This document shows positions 1 to 6,708 of a stretch of DNA of 12,576 bases, piece after piece. Source of the DNA: JAZDJJ01 sp043804035 (GTDB lineage: Bacteria; Bacteroidota; Bacteroidia; Palsa-948); contig JAZDJJ010000146.1 in the NCBI GenBank assembly GCA_043804035.1, positions 1-12,576 on the forward strand. The letters run 5' to 3'. The notes under the pieces are model-generated. The model saw only the letters and a list, made by a program, of their open reading frames with translations, was not told the origin of the DNA and made no database searches. The position numbers and the translations under genes were made by a program. How positions within the stretch are numbered: the first letter of the stretch is position 1; every line of letters begins with the position of its first letter.

Positions 1-2
1 AT

Positions 3-845
3 ATCAAAATTACAAAATTTAAAACGCGAGATGAACAAGAAGTTGTAGGCTATTATGACACTTTGGAAACAATATATGATAATTATTTAAATATTGATTT
101 AACTGAGAACACCATAAAACAACTTCATGGTATTTTATTAAAACATAGTGATAAAGATGGTAGGCATAGAGGTTTGTATAAAAATCTATCAAATAAAGTC
201 GTAGCAAATTATCCAGACGGTACACAAAGAATGATTTTTAATACAACTGAACCTCATCTTGTAGAGCATCAGATGAGAGATTTAGTTAAATGGACTAAGT
301 CAGAGTTAAAAAAGAAGGAGATTCATCCTTTAATTATTATTGGACTATTTATTTACGAATTTTTATCAATTCATCCATTTCAAGACGGTAATGGTCGTTT
401 ATCAAGATTATTAACCACATTATTATTACTCAGAAACGATTATCAATTTGTTCAATATGTGTCATTTGAAAATATTATTGAATCCAAAAAAAAAGAGTAT
501 TATCAAGCATTAATTGAGGGACAGAAAAACAGAAATAAGAAATCTGAAATAATTGATAAATGGGTATTATTCTTTTTGACTTGTATGACAATTTTAATAG
601 AAAGACTAGAAAAGAAATACGATATATATAAATCAAAAGGAGGCTATTTGAATGTTAGACAGAAAAAAATTAGAGATTATATTAAAAAAAATCAACCTGT
701 CAAATTAAATGACATATCAAATAATTTTGAGGATATATCAGCAAATACAATAAAAAAGGACTTATTATATTTAAAATCCGAGAATATTATAGAATCTATT
801 GGAAAAAATAAAGGGACTGTATATATACTAAAAATCAATAAATAG
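3..845 (+). CDS. Fic family protein (AMPylase-type), 5' end cut by window
   Basis: Fic enzymes usually transfer AMP from ATP onto a hydroxyl side chain of a target protein in the cytoplasm. The catalytic Fic motif HPFQDGNGRLSR is complete at 372-407 (His, the acidic DGNGR phosphate loop and the trailing Arg). It is preceded by the usual helical region and a GLYK segment near 174-185. The reading frame is open to the left edge, with 20 more codons (including EVVGYYDTLE, typical of Fic N-terminal helices) before the first possible TTG start at 63, so the true start and any inhibitory helix lie outside the window. The last 60 or so residues (from about 650) look like a winged-helix DNA-binding domain, a common C-terminal addition in stand-alone Fic proteins. 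No antitoxin gene is seen downstream. Target unknown; family assignment is firm. Confidence 0.9.
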   Translation: MKITKFKTRDEQEVVGYYDTLETIYDNYLNIDLTENTIKQLHGILLKHSDKDGRHRGLYKNLSNKVVANYPDGTQRMIFNTTEPHLVEHQMRDLVKWTKSELKKKEIHPLIIIGLFIYEFLSIHPFQDGNGRLSRLLTTLLLLRNDYQFVQYVSFENIIESKKKEYYQALIEGQKNRNKKSEIIDKWVLFFLTCMTILIERLEKKYDIYKSKGGYLNVRQKKIRDYIKKNQPVKLNDISNNFEDISANTIKKDLLYLKSENIIESIGKNKGTVYILKINK

Positions 846-907
846 CACAGGATATAACATCGTGCAAGCCGCATTTTTGCAGGGATTGACAATCTAAGGA
901 TTCGCTC

Positions 908-954
908 CCGCTCGCTCGGATTTAGTGAAGTGGAATCCGAGTGTTCTTAAATAT
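908..954 (-). repeat. 47-bp palindromic dispersed repeat, copy 1
   Basis: Read on the minus strand this matches 3080-3126 at 41 of 47 positions by hand alignment. The core is a hairpin: ACTCGGATT, a short loop containing CTTC and CTAAATCCGA, followed by a CGAGCGG tail. It lies in the 275-bp gap between the Fic gene and the PP-loop gene and is inverted relative to copy 2. Homology may extend a little past 954 (TATATTTC against GAAATATA near 3073). It may be a REP-like element; no coding potential is visible. Confidence 0.75.
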
Positions 955-1052
955 TCTTCTATATTTCGGCAAGCTCAATACGAGAACGGGATAAAAATAA
1001 AAAAGGATTTATAGAAGAAATGTAAACAGTATTCAGGACTAAAATAAAAGTG

Positions 1053-1060
1053 TAAATTTG
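1053..1060 (+). promoter_or_regulatory. Bacteroidota-type -7 box for the PP-loop/birA operon
   Basis: TAAATTTG fits the TAnnTTTG -7 consensus of the Bacteroidota housekeeping sigma factor. No convincing TTTG -33 box is seen at the expected spacing. It would give a leader of about 55 nt before the ATG at 1121. Confidence 0.35.
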
Positions 1061-1120
1061 CAGCAGGATTATCAACCAAAATGTGTTAACTTTTTTTAGA
1101 ACGAATCAAAATAATTAACT

Positions 1121-2212
1121 ATGCTAACAGATATAAAAACGTGCAGCAAATGCATTATGAATGCGAAGATAAAAGGAGTTCTAATCGGTGAAGATGGTAT
1201 TTGCAATTATTGTAGAGAGTATTTAAAATTTACTCCTTATGGGGAAAGTAAATTATTGAGAATATTTAAAAATGCACGAAAAAAGAAAAGGATTTACGAT
1301 GTTCTTGTTCCAATTAGTGGAGGTAAAGACAGTACTTATGTTTTGTATTTAGCCGTCAAGAAGTATAAACTAAATGTATTAACATATACTTTTGACAACG
1401 GATTTATGAACGCTCTTGCTAAAAAGAATATTGAAAGTTCCATTAAAAACTGTGGAGTTGATCATATTTGGGTTAAACATGATTTGAAATTAATTCAGGA
1501 ACTTTATCGTACTGCTCTCATATATTCAGGTGAGATATGCGGTATTTGTGGGATAGGAATTGAAAGAAGTATGTTGAAAATTTCTGAAGCGTGGAAAATT
1601 CCAATAATTTTACTTGGAACTTCGCCTACGGAAGAAAATTCATTTACTTCTGAAAATATTTATGACCAGTTCAGATTAAAAGCAATACTACGGAATAACA
1701 AGAATATAAATAAAGAAATGACAAATAGATTTCTTATCTATCCGAAACTAAATTTTATTACCAGTTATTTATACACAAAATTAGGTCGTTTTGGAAAGAA
1801 GGTCAATATTCTTTATTATTTAGACATCCCTTCTGATAAGGAAATAGGAAATATATTAAAGAAAGAAATGGACTGGATAGAACCAGACCAATCAGAATAT
1901 ACCAGACATTTTGATTGTTTAGCAGAACCTTTTACTAATTACATACGGGAAAAACGTTTCGGCTCTTCAAGACGTTTGCCACAATTGAGTAATATGATTC
2001 GGAACAAAGAAATAACAAAAGAAGAAGCCATACAAATCTGTATTGATGACAATAAGAACCCTATCAATTATGAGTTTGTTATGTCGGCATTAAATTTAAA
2101 AGAAAGCGATATTGAAAAAGTTGAAAAAATTCCTCTCAATATATTTAGTGATAAGAAATCGTTTGCTAATATGATATTTGCTAAAATAAGGAGTATAATA
2201 AAAAAAATGTAA
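1121..2212 (+). CDS. PP-loop ATPase, N-acetyl sugar amidotransferase (WbpG/PseA)-like
   Basis: This 363-residue protein carries a clear PP-loop, SGGKDST (residues 66-72), which binds ATP and adenylates a substrate in the ATP-pyrophosphatase (ExsB/GuaA-like) superfamily. Before it are two cysteine pairs, C8xxC11 and C28xxC31, and a third pair at C140xxC143, probably metal ligands. This cysteine arrangement and the C-terminal segment around residues 280-310 (EKRFG, then an acidic helix with EITKEEAI) resemble WbpG/PseA-type proteins, which convert an N-acetyl sugar to an amidino sugar in surface-polysaccharide synthesis using ammonia from a glutaminase partner. No glutaminase (HisH-like) or glycosyltransferase is present nearby, so the substrate is open; a tRNA- or cofactor-thiolating role is possible. 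The ATG at 1121 fits the N-terminal CxxC. birA follows 9 bp after the stop, so the two are probably co-transcribed. Confidence 0.75.
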   Translation: MLTDIKTCSKCIMNAKIKGVLIGEDGICNYCREYLKFTPYGESKLLRIFKNARKKKRIYDVLVPISGGKDSTYVLYLAVKKYKLNVLTYTFDNGFMNALAKKNIESSIKNCGVDHIWVKHDLKLIQELYRTALIYSGEICGICGIGIERSMLKISEAWKIPIILLGTSPTEENSFTSENIYDQFRLKAILRNNKNINKEMTNRFLIYPKLNFITSYLYTKLGRFGKKVNILYYLDIPSDKEIGNILKKEMDWIEPDQSEYTRHFDCLAEPFTNYIREKRFGSSRRLPQLSNMIRNKEITKEEAIQICIDDNKNPINYEFVMSALNLKESDIEKVEKIPLNIFSDKKSFANMIFAKIRSIIKKM

Positions 2213-2221
2213 ATATATATA

Positions 2222-3028
2222 ATGACACTTTTCATTGGAAAAAATTGTATAGAGGTGGAAAAGACCGACTCCACAAATAGTTATTTATCGCGTTTGCTAA
2301 ATGATGATTCGTCCGCTCTCTTACAAGATAAAAAAGAAAATAAATTACCCGAAGGAACAATAGTTATTACAAAGCATCAGCAAGCAGGAAGAGGACAGCG
2401 CGGCACAATTTGGGAAAGTGAGCCGAACAAAAATCTTACTTTCAGTATTTTGTTACGACCAACTTTTCTGAAACCCGATGAACAATTTATGCTGAACAAA
2501 GTGGTGGCAATGGGAGTAATGGAGTTTGTAACTTCATCACTTGATTCCATTTCACCATGGAAACAAAATGAAAGAGAAGTGAAAATAAAATGGGCAAATG
2601 ATATTTACGTTGGCAATAAAAAAGTAGCCGGCATCCTGATTGAAAATTCTGTGAGTGGAAATCAATTACAGCAATCCATAATTGGCATTGGAATAAATGT
2701 GAATCAAAAAAAATTTTCTGCCGAACTTCCAAATCCTGTTTCATTCAAATTGATTACAAATAAAGAATTTGATTTGAAAGAATGTCTCTTTCAACTTTGT
2801 TCTTTCATTGAAAAAAGATATTTACAACTCAAAGCAAATCATTTTGAAAAAATAAATAAAGATTATCTGAATGCACTTTATTGCTTTGAAGAATGGAAAA
2901 ACTACAAATACAAAGGCGAATTTTTATTAGCAAAAATTACCGGGATTACGAAAGTTGGTAAACTGATGCTTGAAACAAAGAGGGGAAAATTTTTGGAATG
3001 TAATTTTAAGGAAGTGGAATTTTTCTAA
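2222..3028 (+). CDS. birA: biotin--[acetyl-CoA-carboxylase] ligase, without HTH domain
   Basis: The enzyme makes biotinyl-AMP and attaches biotin to a lysine of biotin-dependent carboxylases in the cytoplasm. The family motifs are in order: DSTNSYL (residues 16-22), the biotinyl-AMP loop GRGQRG (56-61) followed by W64, KWANDIYVGNKKVAGILIE (123-141) with the catalytic lysine-containing segment, and GIGINVN (155-161). A short C-terminal SH3-like domain follows. The N-terminal HTH of the E. coli type is absent: the protein begins directly at the catalytic domain, as in class I ligases, so it should not repress a biotin operon. The ATG at 2222 is 9 bp after the preceding stop, which implies transcription with the PP-loop gene. 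Length (268 aa) is normal for this class. Confidence 0.93.
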   Translation: MTLFIGKNCIEVEKTDSTNSYLSRLLNDDSSALLQDKKENKLPEGTIVITKHQQAGRGQRGTIWESEPNKNLTFSILLRPTFLKPDEQFMLNKVVAMGVMEFVTSSLDSISPWKQNEREVKIKWANDIYVGNKKVAGILIENSVSGNQLQQSIIGIGINVNQKKFSAELPNPVSFKLITNKEFDLKECLFQLCSFIEKRYLQLKANHFEKINKDYLNALYCFEEWKNYKYKGEFLLAKITGITKVGKLMLETKRGKFLECNFKEVEFF

Positions 3029-3079
3029 AACATAACATTTTCAAACCAAACTCAACCGGTAGTTGTTAGATGAAATATA

Positions 3080-3126
3080 ATATTTAAGGACACTCGGATT
3101 ATGCTTCGCTAAATCCGAACGAGCGG
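3080..3126 (+). repeat. 47-bp palindromic dispersed repeat, copy 2
   Basis: This is the partner of 908-954, in the opposite orientation. The hairpin arms are TCGGATT (3094-3100) and AATCCGA (3112-3118), with a loop containing CTTCGCT. It lies 51 bp after the birA stop and could also act as a weak 3' stabilising hairpin, though no U-tract follows. Confidence 0.75.
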
Positions 3127-3172
3127 TGTATGAGGGTAGTCATATATATACGACCAAAAATGGGTTTATAGG

Positions 3173-3187
3173 TATGATTTTGTCATA
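3173..3187 (+). promoter_or_regulatory. small inverted repeat upstream of methyltransferase gene
   Basis: TATGA, a 5-nt spacer TTTTG, then TCATA form a perfect short palindrome 40 bp before the ATG at 3227. It contains TGATTTTG (3175-3182), one base away from TAnnTTTG, so it may be a weak -7 box or an operator. The evidence is thin. Confidence 0.15.
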
Positions 3188-3226
3188 CATATAAACAAGT
3201 TGGCAGCAATAATAAGAGACCGAGCA

Positions 3227-3910
3227 ATGACAAAAGATTTGACAAAAGACATTATACAATGGGACATAAAATCTTGGTCAAAAGTACTTGCATATTGGGA
3301 CAGCAATGTTGACTGGGACAAAATTAAAAACGGACTTGAGTTAGGCGGACGACAAGGCGGACTTTCTCTCTGGCTTGCATTGAAAGGTAAGACGACAGTT
3401 TGCTCTGACCTAAAAGATGTAAAAAATATAGCGGAACAACTTCACTTGCGACACAATATATCTTCGCTTGTAAAATATCAAGACATTGACGCAACTAATA
3501 TTTCATATGAAAATTATTTTGACATTATAGTATTCAAATCAATTATTGGCGGAATTGGAAGAAATGACAATATTGAAATTCAACAAAAGGTTTTCAAAGA
3601 AATTCACAAAGCACTAAAACCTGGAGGAAAACTTTTATTTGCGGAAAACCTTATTGCTTCTCCTTTTCATCAACGACTGAGAAAAAAATTTGTCAATTGG
3701 GGAAGTTCTTGGCGGTATGTTTCCATTGCAGAAATAAAAGGGTTTCTAAAAGAGTTTTCTTCTTATGACATACAGACAACAGGCGTTCTTGGGACATTCG
3801 GAAGAAATGAAAATCAGAGAAACGTTCTATCAACAATAGATAAAATAATTTTTAATAAAGTTTGCCCCAACAGTTGGAAATATATTGCTTATGGAATTGC
3901 AGAAAAATAA
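3227..3910 (+). CDS. class I SAM-dependent methyltransferase, substrate unknown
   Basis: A 227-residue protein with a Rossmann-type methyltransferase fold. The SAM-binding motif I is LELGGRQGG (residues 37-45), with the acidic end of strand 2 at SD (60-61) and the post-motif segment LKPGGKLLFAENL around residues 130-145. Family members of this size (Methyltransf_11/25-like) often modify sugars, lipids or small metabolites and are frequent in surface-polysaccharide loci; no DNA-methyltransferase [DNS]PPY motif is present. The ATG at 3227 is preferred over an upstream in-frame TTG at 3200 because the fold starts after it; the TTG would add nine residues. It stands alone: 198 bp separate it from birA and 218 bp from the next gene, with repeats on both sides, an arrangement resembling a gene cassette. 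Confidence 0.8.
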   Translation: MTKDLTKDIIQWDIKSWSKVLAYWDSNVDWDKIKNGLELGGRQGGLSLWLALKGKTTVCSDLKDVKNIAEQLHLRHNISSLVKYQDIDATNISYENYFDIIVFKSIIGGIGRNDNIEIQQKVFKEIHKALKPGGKLLFAENLIASPFHQRLRKKFVNWGSSWRYVSIAEIKGFLKEFSSYDIQTTGVLGTFGRNENQRNVLSTIDKIIFNKVCPNSWKYIAYGIAEK

Positions 3911-3917
3911 ATTACTA

Positions 3918-4055
3918 CCGCTAACAGCAAGTTTGCGATATGCGGGCTGACGTTTAAGTTTAAAAATTTATATCTTCGGTTTATGTTTGTAATGGCAGAC
4001 AATTTTGTATTCCAAAATCTCGCACATCGCAAACTTTCAAAACGTTATCTGCCAT
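3918..4055 (+). repeat. attC-like element with two interleaved inverted repeats
   Basis: Stem a: 3929-3944 is complementary to 4021-4036 at 15 of 16 positions (AAGTTTGCGATATGCG against CGCACATCGCAAACTT). Stem b: 3991-4002 (AATGGCAGACAA) is complementary to 4044-4055 (TTATCTGCCATT) at 11 of 12. The order is a-b-a'-b', so the two stems cross like a pseudoknot and cannot both form in one simple hairpin. The element starts a few bases after a stop codon with a CTAAC box (3921-3925) and ends with ACGTTA (4042-4047), recalling the outer boxes of integron attC sites, but the exact RYYYAAC/GTTRRRY consensus is not met. It fills most of the gap between the methyltransferase and the next gene. Confidence 0.55.
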
Positions 4056-4080
4056 TTTAAAAACCAACGCCAGCGACTAT

Positions 4081-4109
4081 TTTCCAACGACAAAAAAATT
4101 GTAACTTTG
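4081..4109 (+). promoter_or_regulatory. promoter of the first DNA methyltransferase gene
   Basis: TAACTTTG (4102-4109) matches the TAnnTTTG -7 consensus exactly, and TTTC (4081-4084) stands 17 nt upstream in place of the TTTG -33 box. The ATG follows 19 nt downstream, giving a very short leader. Confidence 0.5.
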
Positions 4110-4128
4110 ACAACAAGAAAAAATAAAA

Positions 4129-4971
4129 ATGAACAACACGGCACTTTTAGAACGGACAGTCCTCTCAACTATTCCCATTGATTACTCTTGGTCTTTCGCA
4201 GACAAGACAATCAAGGACACTTCTTACATCACGCACGGCTACTACACTTATCCCGCTAAATTTATTCCGCAACTTGCTTCACGACTGATAAATGAAAATT
4301 CCAAAGACGGAGATATTGTCATTGACACATTTTTAGGTAGCGGGACAACAGTTGTAGAAGCAATTATAAATAATAGAATTGGCATCGGGACAGACATCAA
4401 TGACATTGCATATTTAATTGCAAAAGTCAAAACAACTCCAATTAAAACAGTGGAACTTTTGCAAGAGTTCAGTAAAATAGAATTTGATTTGCAAAGCAGA
4501 TTAAACGGACAATATGATTTTTTTCTAAAAAAATCTTTAAAGGTTGTTCCTCACAATGAAAGAATTGATTACTGGTTTTTGCCACAGCAAAAAGAAAAGT
4601 TGTCAATCATATTCGCAAGAATTTTAGAAATAAAAAATAATGACATCCGAAATTTCTTTTTAGTTGCCTTCGCTCAAATTTTAAAATCGTGTTCAATCTG
4701 GTTACAAAAAAGTGTTAAACCAACAAGAGACCAAAACAAAAAAATTTACGAACCATTGACATTGTTTCTTAAGCAATCAAAAAAAATGATTAAGAGACAT
4801 TTTGAGTTTGGCAAAATGTTAAACTCAAAAATAAAACAGAACATTGACAAATTCAGAGTGGTGCAATGTGGCGATTCACGAAATTTACCTTGCGAAAAAA
4901 ATAAAGCGACACTAATCGTAACAAGTCCGCCTTATGTAACTTCTTATGAATATGCAGATGTGGCTGCTTGA
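4129..4971 (+). pseudogene. DNA methyltransferase, truncated after motif IV
   Basis: The N-terminal part of an amino-methylating DNA methyltransferase (N6-adenine or N4-cytosine). It has a motif X-like segment THGYYTYPAKFIPQL (residues 35-49), motif I DTFLGSGTT (66-74), roughly 190 residues that should include target recognition, and motif IV TSPPY (265-269). The order I, long spacer, IV suggests the alpha class. After TSPPYVTSYEYAD the reading frame gives only VAA and a TGA. Motifs V to VIII, normally another hundred or more residues that complete the fold, are missing, so activity is unlikely. The promoter and ATG are intact, so a 280-residue fragment may still be made. The break coincides with the start of the restriction-modification module, whose own -7 box begins 12 bp after this stop. 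No remnant of the missing 3' part was recognised downstream. Confidence 0.75.
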
Positions 4972-4982
4972 AATAAAAATGA

Positions 4983-4990
4983 TAAATTTG
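4983..4990 (+). promoter_or_regulatory. -7 box of the restriction-modification module
   Basis: TAAATTTG matches TAnnTTTG and lies 23 bp before the methyltransferase ATG at 5014, just past the truncated gene's stop. No good -33 box is visible. The module therefore seems to carry its own promoter rather than relying on the gene it follows. Confidence 0.4.
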
Positions 4991-5013
4991 AGATAACTTA
5001 TAAAATAAAAATA

Positions 5014-5889
5014 ATGACACATAATGTTGAAATAGAGACAAAAAATAGAATAAAATATAAACTTCCTGACGAGAACTTTAATATACTTAACGATACTTCT
5101 TCCACATACAGACGAGAGTTTTTCAGACACAAGAATGTCATTTTATTTCAGGGAGATGTTTTGAATGAAAATTTATTTGACAAGGAATTTATTGATTTAA
5201 TTGTTACATCCCCTCCCTACAATGTAGATATACAATACAACTCACATAAAGACGATTTAACCTACGAAGATTATTTAGAATTTTCTAAAAAGTGGATTTC
5301 TAATTGTTACAAATGGAGCAAGCCGCAAGCGAGGTTTATTTTGAATTGTCCATTGGACAAAAATAAGGGAGGACAACAGAGTGTTGGTGCTGACCTTACT
5401 GCTATTGCAAAAAAAAATGGTTGGAAATATCACTCTACAATAATTTGGAATGAAGGAAATATTTCCAAACGAACCGCATGGGGTTCTTGGCTTTCTGCAT
5501 CTGCGCCTTATGTAATTGCACCAGTAGAATTAATCATTGTCTTTTATAAAGATAGTTGGAAAAAAACTTCTGGCTCAAAAATATCTGATATTGCAAGAGA
5601 TGATTTTATGAAATGGACAAACGGTGTTTGGAATTTTAATGGTGAGAGCAAGAAGAAAATCGGACATCCCACACCATTTCCAAGAGAATTGCCCCACAGA
5701 GCAATAAAACTTTTTAGTTATGTTCGTGATGTTGTGTTTGACCCGTTTGCTGGTAGCGGAACAACTTTAATTGAAGCAACAAATAATAATAGAATTGGAA
5801 TCGGAGTTGATATTGACAAAAATTATTGTGAGTTAGCAAAGAATAGAATTTTAAAAGAAACAGGAACATTAGAATTTGCAAATGGATAA
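5014..5889 (+). CDS. type II DNA methyltransferase of an HNH restriction-modification pair
   Basis: A complete 291-residue amino-methyltransferase. Motif IV TSPPYN is near the N-terminus (residues 65-70, within DLIVTSPPYNVDIQY) and the SAM-binding motif I DPFAGSGTT is near the C-terminus (243-251), followed by the acidic strand-2 region GVDIDKNYCELA. The order IV then I is that of the beta class. PFPRELPHRAIKLFSY before motif I fits motif X. It should methylate the recognition site of its partner nuclease at an exocyclic amino group; the TSPPY form occurs in both N4-cytosine and N6-adenine enzymes, so the modified base cannot be told. Its stop overlaps the start of the HNH gene by 8 nt, implying translational coupling and a functional pair. 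Confidence 0.9.
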   Translation: MTHNVEIETKNRIKYKLPDENFNILNDTSSTYRREFFRHKNVILFQGDVLNENLFDKEFIDLIVTSPPYNVDIQYNSHKDDLTYEDYLEFSKKWISNCYKWSKPQARFILNCPLDKNKGGQQSVGADLTAIAKKNGWKYHSTIIWNEGNISKRTAWGSWLSASAPYVIAPVELIIVFYKDSWKKTSGSKISDIARDDFMKWTNGVWNFNGESKKKIGHPTPFPRELPHRAIKLFSYVRDVVFDPFAGSGTTLIEATNNNRIGIGVDIDKNYCELAKNRILKETGTLEFANG

Positions 5890-6475
5890 AAATAAAAGCA
5901 TAAGTGACTTAATCGTAGAGTATTTTAAGAAGCACCCAAACGAAGAAATGCAACACGCACCAGTTGTAGATTGGGTTGAAGCAAAATATTTAAAACTCTA
6001 CAAGAAAAAACCAAGAGATACTTGGCGTGGAATTAGAAAACTTCATCAAGAAGGTTTTCTCATCAAAGTTAAAAAGGGCATTTACAAATATGATCCAAAA
6101 TATGTTCATAAAAGGGAATTAGAAGATTTTACACTAGAGCAGAAAAAACAAATTTTTGAAAGAGATGGTTATCGTTGTGTGCAATGTGGTAGAAGACAAG
6201 ATGAAGGATACGAATTGCACGCAGACCATAGAGTTCCAAAAGATAAAGATGGCAAAGCAACTGTTGAAAATGGACAAACACTTTGTGCCATTTGTAATTT
6301 CAGAAAGAAAAATTATGGTCAAACAGAAAGCGGTAAGAAAATGCTCATTCGGCTTTGGGAAGCGTCAATAAAAATTAAGGATGAAAAAACTAAAAAATTC
6401 TGTGAAGAAGTTTTATCTGTTTACGAAAAGTTTGACATCAACGGACATATTGAATGGAAAAGAAATCAAAATTAA
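5882..6475 (+). CDS. HNH endonuclease, probable restriction enzyme partner
   Basis: A 197-residue protein (counting from the ATG at 5882; an in-frame TTG at 5876 is less likely). The HNH beta-beta-alpha-metal nuclease lies at residues 96-142: zinc pair C99xxC102, then HADHRVP with catalytic-type H116, N130 in VENGQTL, zinc pair C135xxC138, and N139. The first 75 residues contain a WRGIRKLHQEGFL stretch and a basic KVKKGIYKY strand like a winged-helix domain, which could read DNA sequence. Its position directly behind, and overlapping, a type II methyltransferase makes a restriction role the best reading, with sequence-specific cleavage of unmethylated DNA. Placing the nuclease second may let methylation come first. 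A non-restriction HNH enzyme cannot be excluded from sequence alone. Confidence 0.82.
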   Translation: MDKNKSISDLIVEYFKKHPNEEMQHAPVVDWVEAKYLKLYKKKPRDTWRGIRKLHQEGFLIKVKKGIYKYDPKYVHKRELEDFTLEQKKQIFERDGYRCVQCGRRQDEGYELHADHRVPKDKDGKATVENGQTLCAICNFRKKNYGQTESGKKMLIRLWEASIKIKDEKTKKFCEEVLSVYEKFDINGHIEWKRNQN

Positions 6476-6489
6476 AAACTATTAAAATA

Positions 6490-6708
6490 ATGAAAGCAAA
6501 TGAAACATTTATTTCTTTAAAAGAAATACGAGAAAATTATAAAAATGCCTGTGATGAAGATTCGAGAAAATTTTCGGAAAAAGAATTTGAACACTTTATT
6601 AATTGTTGTGAAAGGGATTTTCGTCAATGGATAAAAGATAACATTAGATATTTCGAAACGGAAGAATTGAAAAGTGTACAGCAAAAATTAAAAAATCAAC
6701 AAGAATAA
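6490..6708 (+). CDS. small charged protein of unknown function, third gene of the module
   Basis: No family is recognised. A 72-residue, highly charged, mostly helical-looking protein with no transmembrane stretch and only two adjacent cysteines (in NCCERDF). The ATG at 6490 is 14 bp after the HNH stop; an in-frame ATG at 6454 inside the HNH gene would add 12 basic residues. It may be a small accessory or control protein, but lacks an obvious helix-turn-helix of the C-protein type. Its TAA (6706-6708) is in the same frame as the methyltransferase fragment that follows and is the only stop between them, so it could instead be the N-terminal part of that gene with a nonsense codon. Confidence 0.5.
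   Translation: MKANETFISLKEIRENYKNACDEDSRKFSEKEFEHFINCCERDFRQWIKDNIRYFETEELKSVQQKLKNQQE

Noticed and set aside
846..885. Rho-independent terminator after the Fic gene
   Set aside because: GCAC/GTGC with an adjacent GAT/ATC can pair, but the stem has a bulge and no T-run follows directly.
3200..3226. TTG at 3200 as start of the small methyltransferase
   Set aside because: The nine added residues have no fold or motif value and an ATG at 3227 stands directly before the conserved part.
3911..4128. A canonical integron cassette site
   Set aside because: The outer boxes do not meet the RYYYAAC and GTTRRRY consensus, the neighbouring cassette ends are not complementary as expected, and no integrase is in the window. 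Only attC-like is claimed.
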